Origin: Neofusicoccum parvum
Lineage: Eukaryota > Ascomycota > Dothideomycetes > Botryosphaeriales > Botryosphaeriaceae
DNA: 64,000 nucleotides
Assembly (NCBI GenBank): GCA_020912385.1
Contig: CP087214.1
Span: forward strand, 1,426,001 to 1,490,000
Reading direction: 5' to 3'
Below are positions 24,278-34,762 of this stretch, piece after piece; within the stretch, counting starts at the first letter, position 1; each line of letters begins with the position of its first letter. The position numbers and the translations under genes were made by a program. The notes beneath the pieces are model-generated. The model was not told where the DNA came from, did not search any database, and was given only the letters and a program-made list of their open reading frames with translations.

Positions 24278-26122
24278 ATGGCAACTGAGCAGGCAGCCAT
24301 GTCCATCAACGGCACCTATGCCGCCCACCAGGGTCAGACATACGGTGGTGCCGACCAGAACTACGCCTCGCACAACGCCAGCGCCGTCGCCTACAGCGCC
24401 GGTCAACAACCGACCTCTACTCCCCAGTCTGCCAGCTCAAGCGGTGCCGCCGACATTCCTAAGGACGAGGTTGGCTGGTACTTCGTCGAGCAGTACTACA
24501 CTACCCTCAGCCGGACCCCCGAGAAGCTCTTCGTAAGTTCCTGCTTCTGCCTGTGTTTGTTGTTCGACGCTGACAATGGTAGCTGTTCTACAACAAGCGC
24601 TCTCAATTCGTGTCGGGCATCGAGGAAGAGAAGGTCGAGGTTTGCGTTGGACAGAAGGTACGTACTATCATCGTCCCGGTGGAAAATAACGCGAATCGCT
24701 GACAATTGGAAGGCAATCAACGACCGCATAAAGGAACTTGATTTCAAGGACTGTAAGGTGCGCGTCACCAACGTCGACTCACAGGGCTCCGACTCGAACA
24801 TTGTCATCCAAGTCGTGGGCGAGATCTCCAACAAGAACCAGCCCCACCGCAAGTTCACCCAGACCTTCGTCCTTGCTGGCCAGACCAACGGCTACTTCGT
24901 CCTGAACGACATCTTCAGGTACATCAAGGAGGAGGACGAGGAGCTACCTGAGGAGGAGGTCGCCCAGGAAACTGCTGCTGCCCCCGCCGGATACCAGGAG
25001 CCTGCCTCGAGCGCCCAAGAGCCCGTAGCTGAGGCCCCTGCCCACGAGGTCGTTGCTACCGAGGAGGAGGTCGCTCAGGTTGACACGAAGCTTGAAGAGG
25101 TTATCCAGAAGGAGGAGGAGCCTCAGCGTACTGTCTCCCCTCCTCCCGCCCAGGTCAATGGCACTCCTGTCGCGGAGGCCGCTGAGGTCGTCGAGGCTGA
25201 GGAGGCTCCGGTCGCCGCTGTCGGCGCGACTGAGATCCCCACTCCCGAGCAGGCCGCCGCTGAGGTTGCTGAGGAGACCGCTTCTCAGGTCGAGAAGCCC
25301 GAGGACCCCGCTCCCACCCCTGCTCCGGAGCCGGCCAAGGCCGCTCCTGCTCCTGCCCCGGCTGCTCCCTCCAAGCCGATGAGCTGGGCTATGAAGGCCG
25401 CATCTGCTAACAAGTCGGTTGCCCCGGCTGTCCCTGCTGTCCCCGCTGTCCCCGCTGTTCCGGCACAGGCTGCTGCTCCTAAGGCTGCTCCCGCTTCTCA
25501 GGCTAAGCCCGCGCCCGCTGCTGCCTCCGCGCCCGCTGCTGCCAACGCCAGCCCTGCCGCCCGCTCTGAATCTCCCGCGGACAACCAGCAGGATGGCTGG
25601 CAGACTGCCGAGCATACCAAGCGCCAGTCTCGCATCCAGAACCAGCCTAGCGAGCCCACCTCCGTTCGCGCTTACATCAAGAACGTCTACGAGAACATCG
25701 ACGCTGAAGCGCTGAAGGCGGCGTTGTCGAAGTTCGACAAGATCACCTACTTCGACATCAGCAGGCCGAAGGTACGTCGCATCCCTCCGTACGTGTAGTA
25801 GAAACACATCCACTGACACTTCCCACAGAACGCCGCCTTCGTTGAGTTCGCTACCCAGGATGGCTTCAACGCGGCCGTCGCTGCCAACCCCCACCAAGTC
25901 GGCGGCAACGCTATCTTCGTCGAGGAGCGCCGCCAGCCCGGTGGCCAATTCCAGCGCTACCCGTCTCGCGGCGGTTCCATCAGCCGCGGCCGTGGCGGAT
26001 CTGACAACCGCCCCGGTCAGGGCCGTGGTGGCTTCAGCAAGGACGGCGGCCGTGGAGGATTCACTCCCCGCGGCAGGGGTGGTGCATCGACCCCCCGCCG
26101 CGGTGGCAGCGCAGCCGCTTAG
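24278..26122 (+). CDS. NTF2-RRM-RGG protein, G3BP/Nxt3/Bre5-like
   Basis: join(24278..24532, 24583..24657, 24713..25771, 25829..26122), 560 residues. An NTF2-like domain (about 63-195: VGWYFVEQYYTTLSRTPEKLFLFYNKRS..., VVGEISNKNQPHRKFTQTF, GYFVLNDIFRYI) is followed by a long acidic then Pro/Ala-rich linker, a short RRM (about 465-530: RAYIKNVYENIDAEALKAAL, FDISRPKNAAFVEFATQDGF) and a C-terminal Arg/Gly-rich tail (GGSISRGRGGSDNRPGQGRGG). This is the architecture of G3BP, S. pombe Nxt3 and yeast Bre5, which bind Ubp3-type deubiquitinases and join stress granules; the role here is inferred from that. Introns are 50, 55 and 57 nt, each phase 0. Confidence 0.92.
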
Positions 26123-27051
26123 ATGGCGTTCGTTGGTAACGGCCCGGTTTTCCGCAGCCGCCTTTTTTCCTTTCTTTTGAGTGTATCAATTTTCTTTTGA
26201 CTCGATGAATCCCGGGTGCTCACGATTTATGCCTTCTGGCTTCTCTCTTGTATTCTAGGGCTCTTCGCGCAAAAGCTGCTCTGATTCGGGTCACGGAAAA
26301 GTATGGGTTTCATGCACGAGTCTTGCTTTTATTACCTAGCATAGCGATTTTGCTTTTCACATCTCCTTTCCTTCTCTCCCGTTTTGGGACATGCGCGATT
26401 TGGCTAGGGAGGCTCCAGCCGCGACCCACACCGAACATCCAGCGTGGAGGAGGTAATGGCTGGGCTGGGGCATGGCGGCGACAGTCGATAGAGATTCGGG
26501 GTGCGATGTACAAGTCCGGGCGGGTGCGATGTAGGCTAGATTCGGGGGCAATGTGTGTATGTATAGCTGCTCAGCGGATAGCAACGGAAAAGCTGCCACC
26601 AGCCGTACTCTCCTCTGGCGGTTTCACAGTTGGACGTGTCGTGCGAGCATGATCCCAATATCGGCCGTTAGCGCGCACCGTTAGGCACCGCCGCGGCACC
26701 TGACACGCTGCTCCTCCGCGCTCACTCCAGATCAGACTACCTGCAACCCACCGCGCCTGCTACCGCGCCCGCTCGCCAACGCGCCGCATCCCTCGCGCCG
26801 CCGCATCTCCTTTTCCCTGCAGCATTGCGAGGCTCGGCGTCGTTATCTGTCCACCGCCACGCAGCTATAGCACCCTCTTGGCCCCTGCGCAGCGGCGGGG
26901 TACCGCAGCGATCGTCATCCGTCTCCATTCGGCCTGCGCACTGTGCTCCCCCTCGACGCATGCCCGCCCACCACCTGCGGCCTGCTAAATAGATCCCCAC
27001 GCCCAGGACGCGGATGATAGCCCAGCGCGATCCCCGCGAGCAGACGACACC
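26123..27051. other. Intergenic, no gene seen
   Basis: 3' flank of the NTF2-RRM gene (T-rich) grading into a C-rich leader upstream of the septin-like gene. Minus-strand ORF 26737-27456 is Arg/Ala/Gly-rich and overlaps real coding sequence. Confidence 0.5.
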
Positions 27052-29640
27052 ATGAGGCCAGCAGCCGGCGGCGAAGCAGCCGCTCCTCCGCATCCCTCGT
27101 CTCGCCAGCTCCGCAAGCCGAGCAACGGCGCCGATCACGCCTCGCCCGCTCCGCCCAGCGCCGCTGCGCCGCCCGGCCCCACGAGCTTCTTCCTGCGCAG
27201 CGAGGACGAGATGCAGCAAAGCATGGCCGCAGGCAGCAGCAAGCCGGACACCACCAGAGACAGCACCTACGGCGTGCAGAGCCTCGACGACGCGCTCGGC
27301 GCAGCCTTTGGCGACAAGGGGACCGGCGATCAGGCAGACAAGAGCAGCTCGCCAAAGCCGCGCCGCAGGGCCGAGGAGGCAAGGAAATGGTCCAGAGAGG
27401 TCGCGCAGGTGCAGAAAGAGCTGCAGGACGTCATGAGCGGCGTGGCCAGGCCCCATGTCCCGGCTCGCAACCTATCGGCCGGAACGCTCTCGTCGCAGCC
27501 GCCGCTCCCGCCGCTCACACCCGTGCAGTTCGAGCTCAGCTCTGGTCCTGCATCCGACCTTCCCAGCACGCCGAAGAGCGTCAGTCTGAAGAGCTTCAGG
27601 TTGTCGGACGAGGAAAGCCAGGCAGACGAGGCAGCGAGTCAGGCCATCGTGACTAGCGATGAAGAGGATGACGGCGTTGAGGAGAAGGGAGAGGTTGAGA
27701 AAGCCGTGCCACAGCTAGTCATGCCTAGCATACAGATGCCAAAAAGACGGCCATTCACAGAGAAGGGCAAGAACATGGGGAGGCTGAAGGTGCTGATCGC
27801 CGGGGAGACTGGTAAGATCCTTGCTTCGCTCAAAGGAGGCAATGAAGCTGATTTCGGTACAGGCGTGGGGAAGACTTCCCTCATCAGATCGATAGTGCAG
27901 CTTTGCGAAGATATTGTGCATGTCGATCCTCTCGCAGCCAGCCCCTCTGTCCCACAGTCTTCCGACTTCCAGAAAACTAGGTCGAGGCGAAAGAAGCAAC
28001 GTGCTTCGGGCACCACGAACATCACAGAGGTGTATGCAAGCACCCGCGCCTATCCGTCATGGTGGTCAGACAGATCAGACATGGAGGATAGTCGCGTGCT
28101 GCGGAGACGAAAGAGCACGGGCGACACGGTTCTGGAGCGGAACCTGTGCTTTGTGGACACGCCAGGCTTTGATCCGACCAAGACCACTCAAATCCAGACC
28201 GATCCGGTTGTCCAGTACATAGAGTCACTGCTCCACCGTAACGCATCGGTCACAGCCATGAGCGATAATGAGCTCCTCAGCATCCTCAGCGGCAACGGTG
28301 GCGTGCAAGTCGACGTTGTGTTCTACATGCTCAAGCCGTCCGATGGCAAGTCCCCCAGATCTTCACTGGTTTCCCGCAAGCTAACCTACACAGACGCAGA
28401 GCTCTCAAAGAGCATCGAACACATCCGCCGCCTCTCTTCTTTGACGAACGTTGTTCCTCTCATCTCTCACTCAGATACCCACGATAGAGAAAAGATCTCC
28501 TCGTTCAAGGCCGCTGTACTGCAACGCCTTCAGACCGAAAGTATCCGCCCCTTCCTTTTCGGCAAAAGTATGGAAGAAGCTATGAATGCTGCCCAAACCA
28601 CTTTCGATGCCGTTGTTTCTCAAGATTCCAACCCTTTCTTTGAGCCACCAAAGCCGGTCTTTACTCCTGGCCCATTCGCCATCACCTCCGCCTCAGCATC
28701 AGACAGCGAGATCATGGATGCTTCGCTTCTCATGTCGCCGGACTACATTCAACCGCTTGTTCCGTCAGAACTCCCTGCTCTTGTCAGCCAGGTCCTTAAT
28801 CAGGATACAATAGCGTGGTTGCGGCATACAGCAGTCAAGAAATTCCTGCGCTGGCGAAGCGAACGCTTCCAAGGCGAAAGCCTTACCATGCACGGGTTTG
28901 GTCTGAACACCGGCGGCACACCTGCGGTGTTCCCTAACTCGGCAAACTATACCGGAGGGTCTTTCTCCTATCAAGGCTCTGCCGCATCTTCTATTCTGTC
29001 CTCTCCTTCACCAAGCCAGGTTCTCATTCCTCGGCCTGGCACCGGCAGTACCGCAAACACGCCCTTCTCTCCGGTCCCATCATACTCTCACATATCACCC
29101 GCGTCTCCAAACAGCCCTACTGCCGGCAACAACTACCCTCTCACGCGCTTCAACGAGCAAACTTATCACGAGGAGCGCATTGCCCAGGTACGGCTCGCGA
29201 AATGGGCAGCTGACCTGCAGAGGAGCTTACAAAACGAACGCCGCCGCTTTGAAGACCTCGAGCGCGAGAAGCGAACCCGTTGGCTGCTCGAGCAGGTCGG
29301 TAGGGAGGTTCTCGACGGGCGGATTGTTCCAGCTGAGGACCTTCCCGCTCAATCCCCGCACGATCCGGCCGTATGGTCTTTGACGCGTCAAACGGATTTA
29401 AATGACCGCTTAAAGCGTGAGGCCCGCTGGTCCGCTAAGAGCGAGAAGTTTGTGAGGGTGGATCCGCGTGATCCATTGGGACTGTGCGATTGGAGTGATG
29501 ATGTCAAACGAGGTGGTTTGGTTGTCGTGCAGGTCTTGGGTGGAGTTGGTGTACTGGGTGCCGTCGTCGTGGCGGTTTGGCAGTGGAGGTCGCAGGGCAG
29601 CGCTGGATTGCTGGGCGGTTGGTTTAGCGGTGCGGATTAA
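27052..29640 (+). CDS. Septin-like (TRAFAC-class) GTPase with C-terminal membrane helix
   Basis: join(27052..27811, 27863..29640), 845 residues. After a ~245-residue disordered N-terminus comes MGRLKVLIAGETGVGKTSLIRSIV, a complete P-loop (residues ~251-258) formed only when the 51-nt intron (GTAAGA ... GGTACAG) is removed. The G3 motif is FVDTPGFDPT (~residue 352); VVPLISHSDTHD is in the place of the specificity loop. Septin-type G-domain proteins bind GTP and assemble in cortical structures, but this one lacks a clear canonical septin C-terminal region. Instead it has a coiled, charged stretch (ADLQRSLQNERRRFEDLEREKRTRWLLEQ) and one hydrophobic helix near the end (GGLVVVQVLGGVGVLGAVVVAVW), so it is probably membrane-anchored and atypical. 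The intron is in frame and stop-free, so it could be missed. Confidence 0.82.
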   Translation: MRPAAGGEAAAPPHPSSRQLRKPSNGADHASPAPPSAAAPPGPTSFFLRSEDEMQQSMAAGSSKPDTTRDSTYGVQSLDDALGAAFGDKGTGDQADKSSSPKPRRRAEEARKWSREVAQVQKELQDVMSGVARPHVPARNLSAGTLSSQPPLPPLTPVQFELSSGPASDLPSTPKSVSLKSFRLSDEESQADEAASQAIVTSDEEDDGVEEKGEVEKAVPQLVMPSIQMPKRRPFTEKGKNMGRLKVLIAGETGKILASLKGGNEADFGTGVGKTSLIRSIVQLCEDIVHVDPLAASPSVPQSSDFQKTRSRRKKQRASGTTNITEVYASTRAYPSWWSDRSDMEDSRVLRRRKSTGDTVLERNLCFVDTPGFDPTKTTQIQTDPVVQYIESLLHRNASVTAMSDNELLSILSGNGGVQVDVVFYMLKPSDGKSPRSSLVSRKLTYTDAELSKSIEHIRRLSSLTNVVPLISHSDTHDREKISSFKAAVLQRLQTESIRPFLFGKSMEEAMNAAQTTFDAVVSQDSNPFFEPPKPVFTPGPFAITSASASDSEIMDASLLMSPDYIQPLVPSELPALVSQVLNQDTIAWLRHTAVKKFLRWRSERFQGESLTMHGFGLNTGGTPAVFPNSANYTGGSFSYQGSAASSILSSPSPSQVLIPRPGTGSTANTPFSPVPSYSHISPASPNSPTAGNNYPLTRFNEQTYHEERIAQVRLAKWAADLQRSLQNERRRFEDLEREKRTRWLLEQVGREVLDGRIVPAEDLPAQSPHDPAVWSLTRQTDLNDRLKREARWSAKSEKFVRVDPRDPLGLCDWSDDVKRGGLVVVQVLGGVGVLGAVVVAVWQWRSQGSAGLLGGWFSGAD
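27812..27862 (+). other. In-frame 51-nt intron inside the P-loop codons
   Basis: GTAAGATCC donor, TTCGGTACAG acceptor. Its length is a multiple of three and it has no stop. Splicing joins ...GETG to VGKTS; retention would place 17 residues inside the P-loop. Confidence 0.85.
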
Positions 29641-30573
29641 GGTAACGCGGCGTTCACGGAATTCTGACAAGCAGTTCAGGACTATGGCTGGGTCACAGAC
29701 ACTGGAGGATGGGATGGAATAGGAAGCACGATCATTTTTCCTACACTGGAATGGACTGACGGATGGGATATCTGATGGATCGGAACAACTAATGGGCAAC
29801 ATAGCTGACGGCATCGTTGCATGATACCCCCGGGGGCATTGTTACGTAGCGGTCGGCAGTGTTGATGGGCTACCACGGCGCTCACTGCTACTGCCGACCG
29901 AACCTATATAGGGCGATGTGGAGTTGGCGTTCTTCTGTTCTTTTTCTCTCGACTCTTTGTTGCTCTACCCCATCTCCCCTACCAGCAATTCCCCTCGTTA
30001 CTCCTGGTGCAATGGTTTTCCACTCTGAGGTAGCAAATATAAAAGAATCCATTCTTTGTTTTAAGTCATCGAGAACGCTGAACGAGAGGCAACACCGCTT
30101 TACCAAGGAGGCACTGTCACTTTCAGGACCATCATGATTGTACAGTTCGAGAAAGAATGCAGGCAACGAGACCAATCCGAGCAAGCCCAAGAAAGCCGAA
30201 TGCAAACAAGCACGCAGCCCCAGCGCCTCCGCCAAAAAGAAGGCACAGAAGAGGCTCGCAAACGAACAAGACTCTACATTCCCGACCTCTTGCATCCCCG
30301 TCCCGACCGCTTCTCAGCTGAGCCTCCCCTTTTTGTCCGATGAAATACTACCAAACGAAAGACTACGCTCCGGCCACCAACAAATGCTGGAGAGAAACAA
30401 GACCGCTGAACCCCAGAGACCAAATCAAAACCCAACCAGCGCCATCCGCTTCACAGTCCCCCTCCAGTGAACCCACCACCCTCGCCAGAAATCATTGAGG
30501 AAGAAGAAAGAAAAGAAAGAAAAGGAAACGTCGCGTCAGAGAAAAAGCTGCACACAAGACCCCCCTCTCCCTT
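29641..30573. other. Convergent intergenic region, no gene seen
   Basis: Between the stops of the septin-like gene and the Ser/Pro-rich gene. ORFs are short and Lys/Gln/Arg-rich without a recognisable motif. Confidence 0.55.
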
Positions 30574-33500
30574 TCACCACCACGGCTCCTCCAACCCCGA
30601 AATCTGCTCCCTCGCCCCGCCAACGCTGAACCTCCGCGCCGCCGTCGCCGCCGCCGTCATCGTCGCGTCCGGCACCGCGCCCGTCGCCCGCAGGATGCGC
30701 ATCTGCTCCTCGCGCGCCTCCTCGAGGATGCGGATGCGGTCGAGGACGTTGAGGGGCGGGTAGCGCGGCTCAACGGCCGGTGGCGCCGCCTCCGCTTGCG
30801 CTTCCGGAAGCGAAGGGCCGGGGGCCGGGGCGTTGGAGGGCGTGGTGGTGGTGGAGGAGGGCTGGATGGCGATGCTGGGCGTTGGGAGCGCGATTGGGGG
30901 CGGGGAGGGGAGCGGGTTCGGGCTGTTGAGCGACGGGTTCGTTGTTGCGGCGGTGGGCGCGTCGTCGTTATCTTCTTCTTCTTCATCTGTCGCTGCTTCG
31001 ACACTGCTGGGGGAGGAGTAGTCGGAGAGGCTGGAGGTGGACGGTGTGGAGAAGGATGCGAGGTAGGCGGAGAAAGTCCTGGTGTGCGGAGGGGGCTCTC
31101 TGGGCGGGGTGGGGAGGGGCGCAGGTGTTGGGAGAGGTTGCTGGGCTTGCGCGACGGTGGCAGCGGCCATAGTTGCCATTGTTGTGGGTGAGTGCGTTGG
31201 TGACGGTTGGAGGATGAGGGGTGAGGGGTTCGGCGGGTTGTAAAAATGGCCGGTTGAGTTGGTGGTGGTAGGGCCGCGGAAGAAACTCGTTTGTGTTCGT
31301 GGCCGCGGCCGTGGTGTAGTATCATCGGGTGGAGAGATGGCTCCTTTAGCTTGAGAATAGCCTCGCCGCTTGCTCTTGGCCGGGAGAGGGGGAGCCTCGA
31401 AAGGCGCTGGGGAAGGCGAGGCGTTGCGCGAGGATGATGATGACGTTGTCGAGCTTGATAGGAACGATGTCGGAGAGGCCGCTCTTTCGGCTGCAGTTTC
31501 ACGTCGACGTGTCTTCGGGCGCCGTGGTTTTGGTCTCACAGTCTGAGGCAAGGGTGATGGTGTCGTTCGCTTGGACAACGAGTTGCTGGAATGTGAAGGT
31601 TTGGGCGAGGGGGTGTGCTGCTTGATTCCCATACTCGATGAGATGGCGACTTCCTCGCTGGGTTGTCTGCTCGGAGCTGTTGACAGAGGAGGCTGCTCTT
31701 CGCTAGGGATATCCCTCGAGACGAAGCGCTGGCCCTGTAGTGGTATTGCTAGAGATGTCGCCATGAGCTCATTGAACGGACTGTACTGGTCCAAAGCTGC
31801 AGCCATAGTAGCACGTCTCAGCTCTACTTCCTTTGAACTGTCGTTGGCCGGGTCTTTGAAAGGTGATGTCGGTACGCCAGGTGGTACGACTGGTGAGTAG
31901 GAAGCTCTTGACATATGCCCCAATTTCATACTCGGCATCATCGAGAACAACGGTGGAGGCGGCGGAGGTGTGTCTGGAGCCTTGACGGTAGGCCCTTTAG
32001 GTTCTTCGCGCTCAGTTGGGAAGAGGGGACAGTAGGCCCCTTGCTCAAGTTCCCCGGGCACAGGAGAACCACTTTGCTCTGTGTCTTGAATCGGAGAAGG
32101 CGGTGCTTGGAGATATTGGTAAGGGAAATATACCGGGGCAGTCGGTTGTAGGGACTGCAGTGGCGCTGGGAAGGACGACTCGACGGGCGTTATGGGCGAA
32201 GAGGTAGGCCAAGGTTTGGCGGAGAGGTAGGATGAAGGTTGCCGAGTGTGATGGCGCCGGGTAGTGGAAGGTCGCGTTGATAACCCGGGGTGCGGCGAGC
32301 TTGCGTTGGACCGCCGGCTACCGTATCGCTCGGCATGCAGGCTAGGAGGCGTGATAGGAATAGGCAGAGTAGTGTTTAGGCGCGTGCGTGCCAGTCTCGT
32401 TGGTCTTTCCTCGCGAAATGCCGGCGGCGAGGGCGGAGGTGTGGGTGTGGACGTTCTTGTTGTAGGAAGCTGCTGGGAGTTGCTAGTGCGAAGTAGCGTC
32501 ATGGGCGTAGAGTCGCTGCTGAAGTACCGAGAGCTCAGATGTGGCCTTGCACCAGACGTCGGCCACGGTGGCCCTCCAGAGAGCTTGGTTGCGAGGGTAG
32601 CAATTGGTTCTGATAGCAATCTTTGTAGCTCACTCGGCGATATTGGCTCCATTTCGGCCGCGGCTGCGTCCAGCTCGTGGACATCATCGGCTCTGTGCAG
32701 CTCCTTGGTCATCTCCTTAAGGTTTTGGTCCTCGGTCTGCTTCAGATTCAATCCGAACTTTTCCCCGGCGTCATCCACGAGGCGGATCAAGTCGGGAATT
32801 GATCTTGTGCGCTTTACCTGCAGGGCCGGAGGGTCATTGGTAGTAGTAGGTGTAGCAAGAGCTGTGGTCGAAGCTTCTGCGGCTGTTGAGCCCGGCGCTA
32901 AATTGGATCCAGAGTCACTTTGCCTGATCTCAACGAGCTGTGACGCGCTCCTGTCTCTCTCCTTGGGTCCGAGCTGCTGCGACAAGCTTCGGATCTTTTG
33001 AAGCCTTCGTGCGCAGGTCTGAAGCTGCTCGATTACATTGTGAAGGACACCATCGTGCTCGGCTAGTATAGAATCAATTGAATCAATCACGTCGGGAGCG
33101 GGGCTTGCTCCGCGGCCATCCTCAGCAAGCGTATGATCTGAGGTGTCTCTCCGCATGCGGGTTGCTACGGAAGAGCTCTGGGCGGGTAGGGGCTGTCCCT
33201 GCAACTTGGCATGCAAGTGCGGCTCCACCCCCGGCACTGATCTTGCTCTAGTACTGTTGATCGCAGACGGGGAAGAGAAGAGGCCGATCCGATGAGCTGC
33301 AGCTCTGATATCGCGTGCGGTCGCTTCAATGCAGGCGGACGTGGTCTCGATTTCCTGAATCGTGGGCTCAATTCCTCTCAAGCGAACGTGACTTCTTGGG
33401 GCCCTGTCATGTTTAGCTCGACGAAACTCGTCTGGTGACACGGAGCGCACCCTTCCAGCCCGCCCGAAGGTGGTGTCGCGAGGGCCAATGCCAACGCTAG

Positions 33501-34713
33501 GGCTTGTTGGGCGAACAGAGTCAGGCGAAGAAGCTTTTTGGACCGTGAGACCATGTCTCGCATCTGGCGACGCTTCAGGCATATCGCGGGCGGGGTGCTC
33601 CTTTGTGCGCAGCTCCGGCTGGGATTTTCTCAGTCCAATTGCCCATGGACCCGTCGCCTGCAGTTGCGTCCTCGGCCTCGGACCGACGGCAACCGAACTG
33701 TCTCTCGCGTCTCTCGCAAGCCCGCTGGTTGTGCCGTCTTTCTTTGACTCAAGCCCCTCGAAACGTCTCAGAGTATTTTGTGTGTGGCTTGGGCCAAGGC
33801 TCTGAACAGCATTTCTGCCGGCGCTTATCGCTGGACTTGTTGACCCCGCGCCCCGAAGGTTATCTCCAGCTGGCCGGCGGCCGAAACCTTGACGTGAATC
33901 GGTTTCTTGCTCTGGGTTCGCGAAGTCACGCGTAGTAGATGGGCGCGTCGGTTGAGTTTGATCCGCAAAGAAAGTAGGGCGCTGAACTAGCACACTTGGG
34001 ATGGGAGCTCGAACGGGAACACTTGAATGGGAAACTCGCTCTGGCACACTCGGCCTTGACTGCACGCTCGGCACTTTAGTCGGACTGCGCCGCCGCACGA
34101 AAGGATTCGCCCGTTCTGGTAGTTCACCGCGCTCATGACTTTCGTCAGTCTGTCTTTGTGCCGACGTCCAATTCGGTCCATGAACCTGATGCTTCGACCG
34201 TGCGGCCTCTTCTCGCGCTTGCGAAACGGGACGCGCTGGTGCCTGGCTTGTAGATGCAGCACTATTCATGTCATTGAGCGAACGAATCCGCGAGGCAACC
34301 GTGCCTTTCCACGCAGGTTCCTTTCCTGTTATCTCGTCGCCTTGCCCGTCGAGGAATCGCGGTCTGCAGAAGGCATGAGATCTGAATCTGTCATTGCGCG
34401 CCATGTTCAAAGAGCGGAAACGGGGGATATGGACGGGGTCAATCCCAAAAAGGAGGAAATCGTTTGCGAAACTGGGAGCTGCCCAGGCCTGAGTACTGCT
34501 GTTGTGAAGAGAAGAATAGGGACGGAAGAATGAGTCTCGTGGGGGTTGTCTGACCTGCGGTTTCAGTGAGTACCTGTTGGGCGGCGACATCAGTAGCATC
34601 ATCGTCGCAGATTGGGAAAGAGCGACGATCTGCAGGGCAATGTCGACACGGCCAAATGCAATGAAGTGATTTCTCGATTGCTGCATCTTAGGAAAGCGTA
34701 ATCGAAGCCCCAC
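30574..34713 (-). CDS. Large Ser/Pro-rich disordered protein, unknown function
   Basis: An uninterrupted minus-strand frame of 1379 codons. The start is uncertain: ATG at 34713 leaves only 49 bp to the stop of the upstream same-strand gene, whereas ATG at 34404 (MARNDRFRSHAF...) leaves room for a promoter and gives about 1276 residues. I favour the latter. The sequence is dominated by S, P, R and T with no globular family I recognise. Helical islands stand out: a Cys/Thr-helix region (IQEIETTSACIEATARDIRAAAHRIGLF), HDGVLHNVIEQLQTCARRLQKIRSLSQQLGPKE (coiled-coil-like), and the extreme C-terminus (PPLNVLDRIRILEEAREEQMRILRATG ... ISGLEEPWW), which looks conserved. This could be a scaffold or polarity protein; that is only a guess. 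Confidence 0.72.
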   Translation of the reverse strand: MGLRLRFPKMQQSRNHFIAFGRVDIALQIVALSQSATMMLLMSPPNRYSLKPQVRQPPRDSFFRPYSSLHNSSTQAWAAPSFANDFLLFGIDPVHIPRFRSLNMARNDRFRSHAFCRPRFLDGQGDEITGKEPAWKGTVASRIRSLNDMNSAASTSQAPARPVSQAREEAARSKHQVHGPNWTSAQRQTDESHERGELPERANPFVRRRSPTKVPSVQSRPSVPERVSHSSVPVRAPIPSVLVQRPTFFADQTQPTRPSTTRDFANPEQETDSRQGFGRRPAGDNLRGAGSTSPAISAGRNAVQSLGPSHTQNTLRRFEGLESKKDGTTSGLARDARDSSVAVGPRPRTQLQATGPWAIGLRKSQPELRTKEHPARDMPEASPDARHGLTVQKASSPDSVRPTSPSVGIGPRDTTFGRAGRVRSVSPDEFRRAKHDRAPRSHVRLRGIEPTIQEIETTSACIEATARDIRAAAHRIGLFSSPSAINSTRARSVPGVEPHLHAKLQGQPLPAQSSSVATRMRRDTSDHTLAEDGRGASPAPDVIDSIDSILAEHDGVLHNVIEQLQTCARRLQKIRSLSQQLGPKERDRSASQLVEIRQSDSGSNLAPGSTAAEASTTALATPTTTNDPPALQVKRTRSIPDLIRLVDDAGEKFGLNLKQTEDQNLKEMTKELHRADDVHELDAAAAEMEPISPSELQRLLSEPIATLATKLSGGPPWPTSGARPHLSSRYFSSDSTPMTLLRTSNSQQLPTTRTSTPTPPPSPPAFREERPTRLARTRLNTTLPIPITPPSLHAERYGSRRSNASSPHPGLSTRPSTTRRHHTRQPSSYLSAKPWPTSSPITPVESSFPAPLQSLQPTAPVYFPYQYLQAPPSPIQDTEQSGSPVPGELEQGAYCPLFPTEREEPKGPTVKAPDTPPPPPPLFSMMPSMKLGHMSRASYSPVVPPGVPTSPFKDPANDSSKEVELRRATMAAALDQYSPFNELMATSLAIPLQGQRFVSRDIPSEEQPPLSTAPSRQPSEEVAISSSMGIKQHTPSPKPSHSSNSLSKRTTPSPLPQTVRPKPRRPKTRRRETAAERAASPTSFLSSSTTSSSSSRNASPSPAPFEAPPLPAKSKRRGYSQAKGAISPPDDTTPRPRPRTQTSFFRGPTTTNSTGHFYNPPNPSPLILQPSPTHSPTTMATMAAATVAQAQQPLPTPAPLPTPPREPPPHTRTFSAYLASFSTPSTSSLSDYSSPSSVEAATDEEEEDNDDAPTAATTNPSLNSPNPLPSPPPIALPTPSIAIQPSSTTTTPSNAPAPGPSLPEAQAEAAPPAVEPRYPPLNVLDRIRILEEAREEQMRILRATGAVPDATMTAAATAARRFSVGGAREQISGLEEPWW

Positions 34714-34762
34714 GCTTGTTATACACAGCTGCTGCTCTCTTCGACGGTATCTATGTAAACAC

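Noticed and set aside
24944..25948. 334-codon minus-strand ORF opposite the NTF2-RRM gene
   Set aside because: Low-complexity Ser/Gly/Leu/Arg product that mirrors the Glu/Pro/Ala linker on the sense strand.
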